The notes under the pieces: generated by a model
The model's input: the letters and a program-made list of their open reading frames with translations, nothing else
Databases searched by the model: none
What the model was told of the DNA's origin: nothing
Shown: positions 1-10,306 of the stretch, in pieces
How positions within the stretch are numbered: the stretch's first letter is position 1
Layout: each line of letters starts with the position of its first letter
Program-made: the position numbers and the translations under genes
Origin: Spirometra erinaceieuropaei
Taxonomy: Eukaryota > Platyhelminthes > Cestoda > Diphyllobothriidea > Diphyllobothriidae
Assembly (NCBI GenBank): GCA_902702965.1
Contig: CACRXP010000663.1
Coordinates: 278,328 to 342,327, forward strand
Length of the DNA stretch: 64,000 nt
Reading direction: 5' to 3'

Positions 1-559
1 CTTCGTGCGGCTGTGACCTTGAGTGACACACCCGTCGAAACCCGTAGCGTGAGGTTCGGGGGTGGTGAGGTAACATGGAACCGCTGGTGTCCGGAATGCA
101 CGCATCGTGTGTAAACAAAAATCATTGCCGCCTTTTATTCAAAGCACGCGCCTGACAGCACACATTCACGTGTTCTTACCCATCTCGGACACCACGTTAT
201 ATTTGGCGAAATTCAAACGACCAGTTATGTTAGTCAATTCGACTTTGGCGTAATGGTTGCGGACCGAACATCATGCTGTCGGAAGGGCCCACATGCTTTA
301 GCCTTTAACAAATGAACTGTGGCCTTTGACCTCCCCACTTATCATATTGACAGTCTAACCCTATTAGGCGCAGAATGTCGTTGAGGATTAAAGTTACCAA
401 GAAGAAAAACGAATGGATGAGGAATGCCAAAAGAGTTTTCGAGACAATGAATCAGGAAGAGTAATCTGTAGTAAAGGTTTTACAAGGCTGGTAATGAACT
501 GAAGGGTGTTTTAGACTATTTAGATAATTCCCTTGACGTAATTGTAATAGCCAGTAAAT
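1..559. other. No gene recognised
   Basis: I see no open frame with family similarity, no RNA gene and no clear repeat border here. The stretch is AT/GC balanced and probably old repeat or intergenic sequence. Confidence 0.5.
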
Positions 560-1060
560 AAGTGATCTTGATGTCCAAAGGTCCGAAAGCGTGTGCTATG
601 TCAGCATCAACAAACCACGGCCCTCGCAGCCTGGTATGCGCTGGTAGTTTCCTGACACTTGGTTCCCTGGCGTTAGATGCACTCGTGCTCCCGCTGGGTA
701 TACAGGTGGTGGGCATGGCTGCGCAGTCATCATCCTCGTCCTTCTGGTCCCTTTTGGAGTGTTGTTAACGGAAAATTTCTGGTCGAGTGTACGCTGTGGA
801 CCAAGGGGAGCGGTGGCACGCCTAGGTGCAGGCCCGGCTGCGCCAGTCACCTGCGCCCTCCTCCACCCTCGGTCTTCTTGGCTCCGTCCTGACGCCGGGC
901 CCAGGTAGGAAGTAGGGAAGCGAGAGTGCGGTAGATGCTGCGCAAGTCTACTATCACTAATAAACTAATTCAGGAGCAAGTCGCCGTGCCCGCCGCATCT
1001 TGTTATGTGGCACACGGTGTACATCGTCGGAATAGACGGTCGAAATATCAAGTGATCTTG
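560..1060 (+). repeat. GC-rich SINE-like repeat (family R1), copy 1
   Basis: From about 780 on, the sequence (gtggaccaagg, a ctgcgccctcctcc stretch, gagagtgcggtagatgctgc, cacacggtgtacatcgtcgg) recurs in the same order at 43090-43330 and, inverted, at 16495-16780 and 17255-17550. The better preserved copy near 43010 has a B-box-like GTGGGTTCAAATC, so the family is probably tRNA-derived. The left border is uncertain. Small open frames here are by-products of GC richness. Confidence 0.6.
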
Positions 1061-1069
1061 GTAATCGTG

Positions 1070-1296
1070 TGGTGAATTCTAGACTTGTTGATTGCGGAAT
1101 CTTGTTTACGCAGTCATCTGACTGTGCTAGAATTGTTGGATTCCTTACGTTGCAGTGGGCGGGGCGGGTAACTTTACCCAAACGTGATTAAATTCACGGT
1201 CCCCGAAGGGTCCTCGTAGCTCAGGAGGTTAGAGCCCTGGCTGCACCCAAGCCTTGCCCCAACAGCCGTGGGTTCAAATCTCACCGGGGCTGCCGA
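1070..1296 (+). repeat. tRNA-derived SINE-like repeat with A and B boxes (copy 1)
   Basis: TAGCTCAGGAGGTTAGAGC (near 1217) matches a tRNA A box/D arm and GTGGGTTCAAATCTCAC (near 1269) a B box/T arm. The acceptor arms pair almost fully, but the anticodon region is too long and irregular for a working tRNA. The upstream part (gaattctag..., cgggtaact..acccaaa..gtaattaaa) recurs before a second tRNA-like module at 52160-52430. This is a SINE or tRNA pseudogene-derived repeat, not a tRNA gene. Confidence 0.6.
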
Positions 1297-1311
1297 TAGT
1301 TTTGTAACATA

Positions 1312-2306
1312 CAATTCGTGACCGATGGCATGAAATGTTGGCCGAAATTCTGGACTGCGTTTTCGATTAGGAAGGATTATTTAGGTGGGGTTGTAATAAT
1401 GATTAGCATGAAGCATAACCCTATGACATTTCGGACTCGCCAGGATCTCGGCTTTTGAATGCACTTCTTTTTGACCTTCTACAAAAACCACCCTCAGTGA
1501 AAAAAATGACTACTTAAGTAGCGTGCATTTTTCACGTTGACTTTCGAAGGTCTTATAAATTCAAATGTGTTTTATAGAAAACATGCACAAAATATGCATT
1601 CTTTTATTCATTTGGTAGAAAATCACATTGTCTTCATATTAAATACCTGAAGAAAGTGTATGTTTAGGTTTTAAAAAGTTTCCCAATTCCCAAATAATTT
1701 TGAGCCCGATCTGCCATCGCATTAACATTTAACGATTTAAGTATGCAAGGTGCATGCCTTCCGCGTAGGGAAGATCACATATTCCTCTATGCCTTTAATA
1801 AGATATCATATAGAGTTCATGATATCCTGAAATGGACTTGGACTCTGTTGCATATCTCATGAGGAGCATTGGTAAACGAACATGTGCGATGCTGTATGTA
1901 TGGACATCACACGGTCTTAAAAATCTTATAATTAAAAACCTTTTTTAAACCCCAAATACACACTTTCTTCGGGTATTAACTATGAAGACAATGTGGTTTT
2001 CTACCAACTAAGTGAAAGAAAACATATTTTTGTGCATTTTTTCTATAAAATATATTCGGATTTATAAGACCACAGAAAATCAGTGCGAAAAAGGCATGCT
2101 ACTTAAGCAGCCATTTTTTGCCAAGTGCGGTTGCTGAAGGAGGTCAAAAAGAAGTGCAATCAAGAGCCGACATCCTGAGAAGTCCGATATACTATAGGAT
2201 TATGCTGCAAGATATTCAGTACTACAACCTCATCTAAGTAATCTTTCTTAATCGAAAACGCATTTCAGAATTTCAGTCAACATTTCATGAGATTGGTCAC
2301 GCACTG
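1312..2306. mobile_element. Foldback/long-TIR MITE, copy A (995 bp)
   Basis: The left end (CGTGACCGAT..CATGAAATGTTGG, then ATGCGTTTTCGATTAGGA, ggattatttaggtgggg) returns as its reverse complement at the right end, closing with GGTCACGCACTG. Interior stretches also pair: paired tacttaag-type motifs, paired attttgtgcatttt and paired mirror copies of the phrase around 1600 and 2020. The whole unit is therefore one long imperfect hairpin with arms of about 0.45 kb. Other copies start CAGT and are flanked by TA, as in Tc1/mariner-type elements. No transposase is encoded, so it is non-autonomous. Confidence 0.75.
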
Positions 2307-3394
2307 TGGTCAGAAGAATTATGCCTTATTGGAAGTTGATGTTCGGCAACACGTGAATTGCAAAGCGCCGGTCGAACATTTCTCGCAGGTGGCATACTTT
2401 TACTACGGTAAATGGCAATAAACAGTGGTTCCTTCAGCCTTTTTGGGAAGATGGAATGAGTTAACATTCGTTTTAACTCATTGTTTTCTAAGCTGCTCTT
2501 CTGATCGGAGACGTCAGAAGGATGTCAGAAAAAGCGCAACCGCTCCCTTTCAGGAAATCCTACCCGAAATTCTGAAATTTATTTTTGATCAGACTGGAGC
2601 GCTTAGGAGAGTTTATAAAAATGATTACCATACAATACAATTCCTGTATATTTCAGCCACACCAAGATGGCCGCTTCCTTCCGACCGCCGGCAAAATGCA
2701 CAGTCAGTCAAAAATGACTACTTAACTAGTATCAATTTTTCCAATGACTTTCTATTCCGAGTATTATTTTACAATATATATTCGATGGAAAACAATCATG
2801 AAAATATTCCTTCTTATCCCCGCTTGTAACATAGTTGGCTTGAGAAAAGGTTGTCTTTAGATGTTAAAAAACTTTGAACCAGACCCGCAGTTGTGCCTAG
2901 GTCTAGAGTTTGAGGTAAATCATGTGTTTCTCTTTCCATTTAAGAAGAATTCATATAGGGCTTACATGATCTTGCAATGAATGTGGACCAAGTCGATTAT
3001 TTCATAAGCGTGTTTAGTAAACGGAAGAAATTCGAAGGTATAATTTGGCAACACTAGGGTGTAGGATTCCCGAGTAGATGGCAACTCCAAAAATATACCT
3101 AGAACTCAGTATGACAGCTCCCTTTGGTTGACATTTCCTTGTCTTCCGGGCCAAATGAAAACTTACCAGCAGCACTTTATTCAAAGCCTGCTATTTTTTG
3201 AAAATTTGCTTTTCGATTATTCTTTAACTATCGCGCTCACTTTCTTTGCCAAAAGACGACATATGACGAGACTTTCTATGTCTTCTTGCGCTCCGTCTTC
3301 TGTGTTGCCCCACGCGTAATACCCCCTCTACCACCATTCATTGTATGACACAGTCCGCAGGCTACTTCGACTTAAACTTGAAGGAATATTTCTC

Positions 3395-4535
3395 CGGAAT
3401 GAATTTGAAGCAAGCAAGGACAGCAGAATTTAATGGTACCACAAAATTTCGCGACCGCTTCTCAACTGCTGCCGGTCGTTGTATAACAGAAATAACAAGT
3501 TAGAAAGGTACAAAGGTTTGAATTTCGACAGAGAAAATCGATGTAAAACAGCAAGGTCAACGTGTAATGCGCGTAGACTAATCGATAAAATGGTAACTTC
3601 AAAATGCAACATGGGAATGAAAATGGGGAACTAGGCACGCCGAGGGATTTCGAAACTCAAAAGGGGTCGGGTCTACCAGGGCAAGCTGAGGTTGACCACG
3701 TGGTCTAACTGTTTACATAGGTCGGGTTTCTCCCGCCGTATATAGGCTGCCTCCAGGTAGCGCAATAACCGAGTAGTTCGTGCTCGAACTAATACTCGAA
3801 AATACGTCTTAGGGTCAACCGAATGGCCACTATCAAGGAGATGTTTTGTAATGGAAGACCGTGGAGTCTTGTTCTCCTGCTTTAGAAGCCATTTAGGCAG
3901 GTGCTCAACTGCTCTGGCTGCCAGTTGCCTTTGCGTTCGCCCAATGTACTTGCATCCACAAGTACATGTAAATTCGTAAACACAATTTGACGTGGCGTAC
4001 AATGGCAAGGCATCCTTCGCCCGTGGAACTTCGATAGCCTTAGTAGGGCTGCAGAAAATGAGTTAAGCTGAGTTGTAAGTTCTTTCAATAGTGCATCTCA
4101 ATCGCCGCTTGATGGTAATACCAGACGTCTTTTCGAGTATTAGTTCGAGCACGAACTACTCGGTTATTGCGCTACCTGGAGGCAGCCTATATACGGCGGG
4201 AGAAACCCGACCTATGTAAACAGTTAGACCACGTGGTCAACCTCAGCTTGCCCTGGTAGACCCGACCCCTTTTGAGTTTCGAAATCCCTCGGCATGCCTA
4301 GTTCCCCATTTTCATTCCCATGTTGCATTTTGAAGTTACCATTTTATCGATTAGTCTACGCGCATTACACGTTGACTTTGCTGTTTTACATCGATTTTCT
4401 CTGTCGAAATTCAAACCTTTGTACCTTTCTCACTTGTTATTTCTGTTATGCAACGACCGGCAGCAGTTGAGAAGCGGTCGCGAAATTTTGTGGTACCATT
4501 AAATTCTGCTGTCCTTGCTTGCTTCAAATACTTCG
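3395..4535. repeat. Near-perfect inverted repeat (arms about 415 bp) around a Penelope GIY-YIG fragment
   Basis: The left arm (about 3395-3812) and right arm (about 4122-4535) are reverse complements with very few differences. For example, cgagcacgaactactcggtt at 4148 mirrors 3771-3790, and both outer arms encode the same 60-residue phantom frame ending REILWYH. The arms begin GAAGCAAGCAAGGACAGCAG and include the last 40 or so codons of the GIY-YIG frame, so the protein's C-terminus is present once on each strand. A shorter diverged relative lies at 10735-11150. Confidence 0.75.
3673..4008 (-). mobile_element. Penelope-like element fragment: GIY-YIG endonuclease domain
   Basis: The 111-codon frame has the GIY-YIG signature of Penelope-like elements in the form YEFTCTCGCKYIGRTQR, then ARAVEHL, ITKHLLDSGH and a C-terminal LEAAYIRREKP. 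In intact elements this nickase domain follows the reverse transcriptase and cuts target DNA. Here the RT is missing. An overlapping frame (3882-4088) suggests a frameshift just upstream. It is a dead 3' fragment held inside the inverted repeat. Confidence 0.75.
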
Positions 4536-5175
4536 ACTTAGTTGGGGGTCCTACACCCCATCGTTGCCTATAATTTGCTACCAAATAGCCACAAGACAGA
4601 ACAGTGTTATGCATGTCCTCTATCAAGTGTATTTTAACGATCAAGGGCATCGAAATTCGACAGAAGGTGTTTATACTACCTAAGTAGTAATTTTATCAGG
4701 CGCGATTTTTCCAGATGGCCGGACAGGGACTTACTCGAAATTCGACATCGTAGCGTGACTGAAATATCTTTGAACTATGCTGTTTGGTAATCAATATAAC
4801 AGCTCAGCCTTAGTGATGCTTTCTATCCGAAAAATACATTTGGGGATTTCGGTTATCATTTCATGGGATTGGCTAGCTACTGTTTGTGTGCCAAGCTACA
4901 ATCAAGCAGAAATTGCCCATGCCTTCGTCCTCTACGTCTTAGATACACTGTAAAGTAATCAGAAGACGAGGTGACGAGCATACGTAGCTTTCGATAAATT
5001 ATCGTCGGACCAGTACAGTTATATGGGAACGGGGTAGAATAAAAACATGTCAGCGATAAGAGAAATCGATAAAAGTTCTCCTTAAAACACAGGCGGGGTG
5101 TGGGGGAGGGGGGAGGGTAATAGCAGTCAGTGTCGGGGGCGGGGTAAGAGCGGAAGGGCGCGGAGATTTGAAGAG

Positions 5176-5838
5176 TTAGTCGACCTTTGACCACTGTAGG
5201 CGCGGGGCCTGAACGTGGTTCTTCTGTGCGCACAAGACTGGTTTTCTTATCCTAAAGGCGGCCGCTTCCATTGTCGCTAACACGCGCTCGCCTAGTAGCT
5301 TAGGGTAGCTCGATGGGACCTTATAAATCACACGAAAAGCTTCGTTGGGGTCCACGCGATGTCCGGAATCGACCACAGGCGCGAGGATGGCGCTGCTTAT
5401 GCTCCTCGTTTCGCCTTTTCTCAGCTATGCCGGGAGGTGTTCCCGTATTCTCTTGGATACGCGCCGACTCGTGCGACCAATATAACCTGTTCCACAGGAG
5501 CAAGTGAAGGGATATATGCACATTGAGGTGGTCTGCTGTGGCAACTTATTCTTACATTCTCCGCGTAAAATAGGGTAAGTAGAGAATGGTATTTGAACCC
5601 TTGCTGCTGGGAAGGTTCGCGAGACAGCTTGATCAAGGCGTCTCCTCAGGAGTTCACTCGCAGCGTCCCCTTGGAAACGGACTTTGAGGAGCAAAGTTTT
5701 TTTTTCTGCGGTCGGTGTGACGAGTTTCATCGGTCGTTCGGCAATGTTCTTTGCGATAAACCTGTCAGGATAACAGTTTTTGCTAAGGAAGTCCTGGATG
5801 CTATCTGTTGAGCAAATTTGTCTAGCTCTGGGTGCCAA
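5176..5838 (-). mobile_element. Penelope-like element remnant: RT tail plus GIY-YIG, frameshifted
   Basis: The frame 5425-5838 reads FLSKNCYPDRFIAKNI, a typical RT-to-endonuclease connector, and then YPFTCSCGTGYIGRTSRR and EHLPA of the GIY-YIG domain. The remainder (MVDSGHRVDPNEAFRVIYK, MEAAAFRIRKP) continues in another frame at 5176-5376, so a frameshift or stop near 5420 breaks it. It belongs to the same lineage as the 3673-4008 fragment (both have a YIGRT core and an SGH.VDP segment) and lies on the same strand. The 5' RT part is not recognisable beyond 5840. Confidence 0.7.
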
Positions 5839-6308
5839 GCATCGGACTAGATTTCGTTTTTGTTGGAGGGGTACGAAATTGGCGAAGTTCGCGTATTGTC
5901 CAGACCACGTTTGCTTCCGATAGACGCTTCTTCGGATATTGTAAAGTCCGGAGACCTTACTCTTATGAACAGCTGTCCAGTAACAGGCATGGGCAGCGGG
6001 ATAATGTAGTCAGAGGTCCTAATAACAGGAGACGCGGACGCCGCGTAATGCAAGAAAAAATAACACTGTCCAATATGGAAATTTAAAAAACATTTACATC
6101 CCTCTGAAAATCATTCTCTTGGGAGTCTGTACTTTTGGGGTGTCACAGTGACTTAAAATGTCGCAAAACAAACTGGTAGTGTAAAAGAAGAACAAACTCA
6201 GCCCATGAAGAAGGAGACACGATCGCTGGGACAACTGCTTATTTCGCCTGACGCTACGGATTTCTGGTCTAATCCATCACCAGAGACACTAGCAGACACG
6301 GGTAGTTC

Positions 6309-6930
6309 GTGGACAAGGGGCTGCAGTATTTATTGGATGCAGTCACCGTGCTACTGCATACCTACGAATATTCACGGCTCCCCCGCCCCTTCATCAGGGA
6401 TTGTTGCACGTGGCATGATGACTGTTTGATGACTGACATTTGCATCGTTAATTGCTGCATTTGCATCACGTGCGTTGGATGTTGGTGTGATGATTGCTCG
6501 ACCTTCTGATCCACCAACACTGGAGTTGGGAAGAGTGTTCACTGTGCGCTCCGCCGTGGCTAATTACTTCGCCTAGGCAAAGTCTTAGCAGTGAGTACTG
6601 AAGGGGAAGGTTATTGTAAATTTTAATGGACTGGAGGCCAATAAACCATGTCTCAAGCAGCTCCCGGTTCACGCGTTTGTCCCCTCTTGCGAGAATTTCG
6701 GACTCGTCGAATATGAATGTGTTGCCGGATTTTGCCGAATGAGCCGCAGCCTGAGAGCTGGTCTCATTTCTCCGCACCGCTGTAGCGTGTTCGGCCATTC
6801 ACGCCCGGAGCTGTGCCCAGACGTGTGCATCGCCGAATTTTGATTGTGCCTTCTACCACAGCAATATTGAGGATGAGATTGGCTGGACTTATTGACTTGG
6901 TGTTCAAATTCTTCAACAGTCATATCCAAT
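6309..6930 (-). mobile_element. Penelope-like element 3' end, second lineage (copy 1)
   Basis: On the - strand the frame 6466-6798 reads MAEHATAVRRNETSSQAAAH, then a segment ending in LARGDKR and RELLETWF.GLQSI. The same protein string recurs on the + strand at 59221-59480. The 3' UTR (tccaacgcacgtgatg..., cctgatgaagg) is shared with 59590-59760. This is the tail of a GIY-YIG domain from a Penelope lineage distinct from the YIGRT one. It is truncated at the 5' side. Confidence 0.65.
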
Positions 6931-8339
6931 AGGGTCTAATTCAAGGATTTACTACAGCTATACTGTCCCCAGAAGACTAATCTTCCGTAACTTAAAGATT
7001 CTTCGAGCAGTTCCCACTCAGTACACTATTTCTTTGACCTTAACTTCTCAGACATGCATACTTTTTCTACTAGAAAAAGTCAGTTCCGTCAACTGAAAAT
7101 GACGGACAGCGAATGATGTCGAATACGCTCCGTTTTACATCTGGTGTTTTAGTTCAGCCAGTATTGTGGATTACTCATTCGACTCGACGTCCACCGTGTT
7201 CGAGTAAGGAGCGCTTCGATGAGGAAGACAACCAGCACGTTAAGCCACTTATTATATGTCAGACATGTACAACACCAGATCCTCTTCCACGCGCAGTCCC
7301 GCCTCGTATTTTGGGTTGTGACGGCTAGATGTGTTCTGCGATTTGACGACTGAACTGACCAGCCAGCCATGGGGAAAAGAGTCAACCTCCATCCGAAGGC
7401 TGCATCCTTTAATACATACGGTATCTCGGACACTCGCCAATCTTAGAAGATGAAGATGCGATAGCTGGAACAAGATCGCATCCAGCGATCGCATCGTCAT
7501 CTTCTGAACTGCTACCTGGAACTCGCCTGTTCGCTTCTATCAGCACTCGACAACCTCCTCCCAGACGGACCACAAGATCTGAATCAGCTAACGAAGAAAG
7601 CAACCAGGTTTTACTAGCAATGCTACAGTCGCTTGCCTGACAAGGAGGGTGCTGAGTCATGCACCTGAAAAACGAGTTTGCGAAACCAGTCTACTCAGAT
7701 GGCATTAGCTGGACCGTTAAAAGTCTACCTTGTCCGTAAGCCAGAGAACAGACTGTAACACCTTTTGAAATGCCTGGGTGAAGGAGCACGGCTCACGCCG
7801 GTCCAGATTGCGGTCCGAGTGCGGGGCGAGACGTGGACTGCACACAGACCGAGAGCACAGGTGATGAAAGCGATCAGGTCAGACACACGCCGCGACAACT
7901 GGCTGGTTGTGTTGTGGGTCAACAACTGTAACCTAGATTGTATAAATGCCCCCAGCAGACGTGATTTTGTGTGATTTGGCGGGGTTTTTCTGCCTGTACT
8001 TCTGCATTCAATGGAGTCTAATGGTGAGTACGCATGACGTTTGACTTCATCTTTAGTGCATTTTTTATGCCAAGTGACTTAGATTCAGATGGCGACTTTG
8101 TTGACTTCCAGGTTGCCGACTCGTCTACTTAAGACCCAGTAAGTAGTACCTGATGGCATTCTCCTGTCATGTGGGTTAATTTTGACAAGACGCACTATGG
8201 CCATTTTAAAAAACGATTTTTACTACAGCTGCGCAGCTTAGGGTAGGATAAATTTACTCGTTGGTGAGACTGTTCTCTTTACGCCACACTCCCCCTTGGC
8301 AGGTAGGTCTCATTTATAAGGATAAACAAAATCATTGAG
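6931..8339. other. No gene recognised; one coding-like open frame and a TATA-like site
   Basis: An open frame without ATG on the + strand (7413-7640, 76 codons) reads acidic/serine-rich and then PPPRRTTRSES, ending QVLLAMLQSLA before a stop. It could be a retroelement gag relic or an orphan exon, and I cannot assign it. At about 7938 there is a TATAAATG in a GC-rich setting, resembling an LTR or promoter piece. No partner repeat was found for it. The rest shows nothing I can name. Confidence 0.35.
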
Positions 8340-8552
8340 AGGAATTCATGCCATTTAAGCAACCACTTTTACAAAGTGGAGTTTTTGCAGACGGCTATAA
8401 AGGGGGGGGGCATTCAAATAGCGACGTTGTGGGGCGATAGACGTAGAGTTATGTTATGCTGCATGATAATCAATCTAGAAACCCCTCTTTTGTAGTCCGT
8501 GCCAATAGAAAATGCTTTTCAGAATTTCGGCCAACATTTCATGAACTGGTCA
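8340..8552. repeat. Foldback MITE, right-half fragment
   Basis: The phrases aagcaaccacttttacaaagtggagtttttgcag, tgctgcatgataatcaat, cagaatttcggccaacatttcatgaactggtcacc follow the order of the right end of the foldback family. The left half is missing or too diverged to see. The run of nine G at about 8402 is inside it. Confidence 0.5.
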
Positions 8553-8877
8553 CCGAAAGAATGATCAGTGAACAAAATGATGTTGTGTACTTTGAATTTT
8601 ATATTCAATACAATAATGTAAACATCAAAAAGGTCGAAAAAATTAGGACCTTGTTCAAGCATCATTCCCTTTTGAAATGGTTACCCATGTACTAGACATT
8701 TCCAAAGGTATCACTGAAATCTTAATGACAGTTTAATTCATCTTCAGTTACCGTTTTATGTCCTAATCTGGAACCAAAGCTAGAAGTCCTTTTACAATAG
8801 AAGTCGATATTGAAGACCAGAGCCACATTAAGATCAGCGCATAAATGCAACGCTTGGAAAAAAGACCTGGTAATAAG

Positions 8878-8940
8878 CTGACCATTGTAAATCGCTGCCA
8901 TTCCAGTCTCCATTGTCTTTGTCGGTAATGTCACTTCGCC
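8878..8940 (+). repeat. Fragment of the tRNA-SINE tail (family R4)
   Basis: The phrase gccattccagtctccattgtctttgtcggtaatgtcac matches the tail of SINE copies at 53670-53710, 54040-54080 and 61230-61262. Only this short tail is present. The rest of 8553-9682 holds no recognisable gene. Short open frames there have no family similarity. Confidence 0.5.
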
Positions 8941-9682
8941 GGCGTGCGGCTGCTGGTTGATTTCGAGAGAGAGTCCGTAAGGCAAAACGGGACGAGTGAT
9001 TTCCGTAACACGATCAGCAAACGACCTTCTACCAATCACCGCATTGCTACTGAAGGCTGACCACATCTAACTACTGAAATTTTGCGCTCCATAGGAAGGT
9101 TAGATTTAAAAATTGCTGAATCATCCCGCACTGGTTCGCCTCTTTAAGAGCATAATGAAGCTATTTTCACAATTCGACCGCAACCTATATTTGCGCATAG
9201 GAATTCGCAGTCGGGATGAATGTTTGGCAATTAAATCGCATACTTCCGAAAACTGGCCAACTCTGCGTCGTTTGCTTTTCAGTAGTTCAGGTACTCGATC
9301 TGGTGGATATGAACAGAAAGGGGCCATACTGATGATATTTCTTGTGTTTTTATTGACTCTCTACGTAAAAGTGCTGGACCACTGAAAGAAATCCTTCCCA
9401 ACGATTTTAAATTAGCCTGTTCAATTTGGAGACAAATTCTCAATCACCCTCTAAAGTAAAGTATCAAATGAACAACTAGGTTATGTAGGCTAGTTGTTCT
9501 CGGACGATCAGCTTGATAAATATTTTAAACAAATTTGTTTTCCCTTCTAAGGGTCTGTACATTCAAACTCCGGACATAATACACATTCCTTCAGTCGATC
9601 AATATCCGATGCCAAAGAGATGTTGCTAACTTGTTCTTTTCCACGAGCAGGTCCTTACATACCTTGGGGGAAAATGTAAAAA

Positions 9683-10306
9683 ATGCTTAAAACCTTAAAA
9701 AAACCTATGCCCTGCCAACTCAATCTCAGAATATATGTCAGTCTGTCGGAGGACTGTTGTCAAAATTGCTCTGAAATGGTGTCCATGTACCACTCCAAGA
9801 GTATGAGAGCTACAGATGGCCCCACAGGCGTTTGTTTAGCCATGCCATCTGGCTTCATTGTAGAGGTCTCCCCGCAAGACAGCTGCCGGAGCGTGCTTAC
9901 TGGGCTGCTTGAGGAACCGACGGATGTGTGCTGCGGCCCCCTGCTGGGTGAGAGACTGACTGAGCTGTTGCATCAACGTCAGGCCGAAGACTCCGCCTTT
10001 GCGGATTCCACAGCAGTCATCCAACAGACCATCAGAGTAGAGCCGGAGCCGGGGACTGTGGGCTGGGGAACGCAGTGCGTGGATTCGGAGGAGGAGCCTC
10101 AGCGCTTGACCTTTCGGGAGCTGAAGGCGCTCGTAGACACGGCGGCCGCGAGACTACAGACGCAGCTGGTCGATCTGCCGTTCATCAGGGACCTGACCGA
10201 CTGTGCAGAGCTGTCGAGTGAGAGACGAGCGCAGCTTGAGCGATTACAGGAACGCAGTTTGGTCATCATCTGCATGCCGGCATGCTTGGACCGCGTCGTG
10301 ATCCAG
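9683..10306 (+). CDS. NRPS exon 1: N-terminus of adenylation domain
   Basis: This exon encodes residues 1-208 if the ATG at 9683 is used. The part from about residue 88 (GERLTELLHQRQ) through LTFRELKALVDTAAARLQ to VIICMPACLDRVVIQ matches the A1/A2 side of adenylation domains. The first 50-60 residues are Cys/Met-rich and unlike the family, so the in-frame ATG at 9842 or an unseen upstream exon may give the real start. The donor is CAG|GTAAGA at 10307, phase 0. Confidence 0.75.

Larger units (their letters stand above)
2550..4883. mobile_element. Foldback/long-TIR MITE, copy split by a nested inverted repeat
   Basis: The left half (about 2550-3040) shows degenerate foldback phrases: cgaaattctgaaat, tgactacttaa, tattcgatggaaaacaatcatgaaaat. 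The right half (about 4550-4883) closes with gatttcggttatcatttcatgggattgg and ctactgt, the usual right terminus. Between them lies a separate palindrome (3395-4535). Both halves are strongly diverged, so this is an old copy with a younger insertion. The left border is approximate. Confidence 0.5.

Noticed and set aside
1213..1296. tRNA gene
   Set aside because: D and T arms are good but the anticodon arm and variable region are too long and irregular, and the module recurs with the same upstream flank at 52340, so it is a SINE-type repeat.
3673..4008. Host GIY-YIG nuclease gene
   Set aside because: The Cys-rich YIGRT form and repetition in the window identify it as a Penelope-like element fragment.
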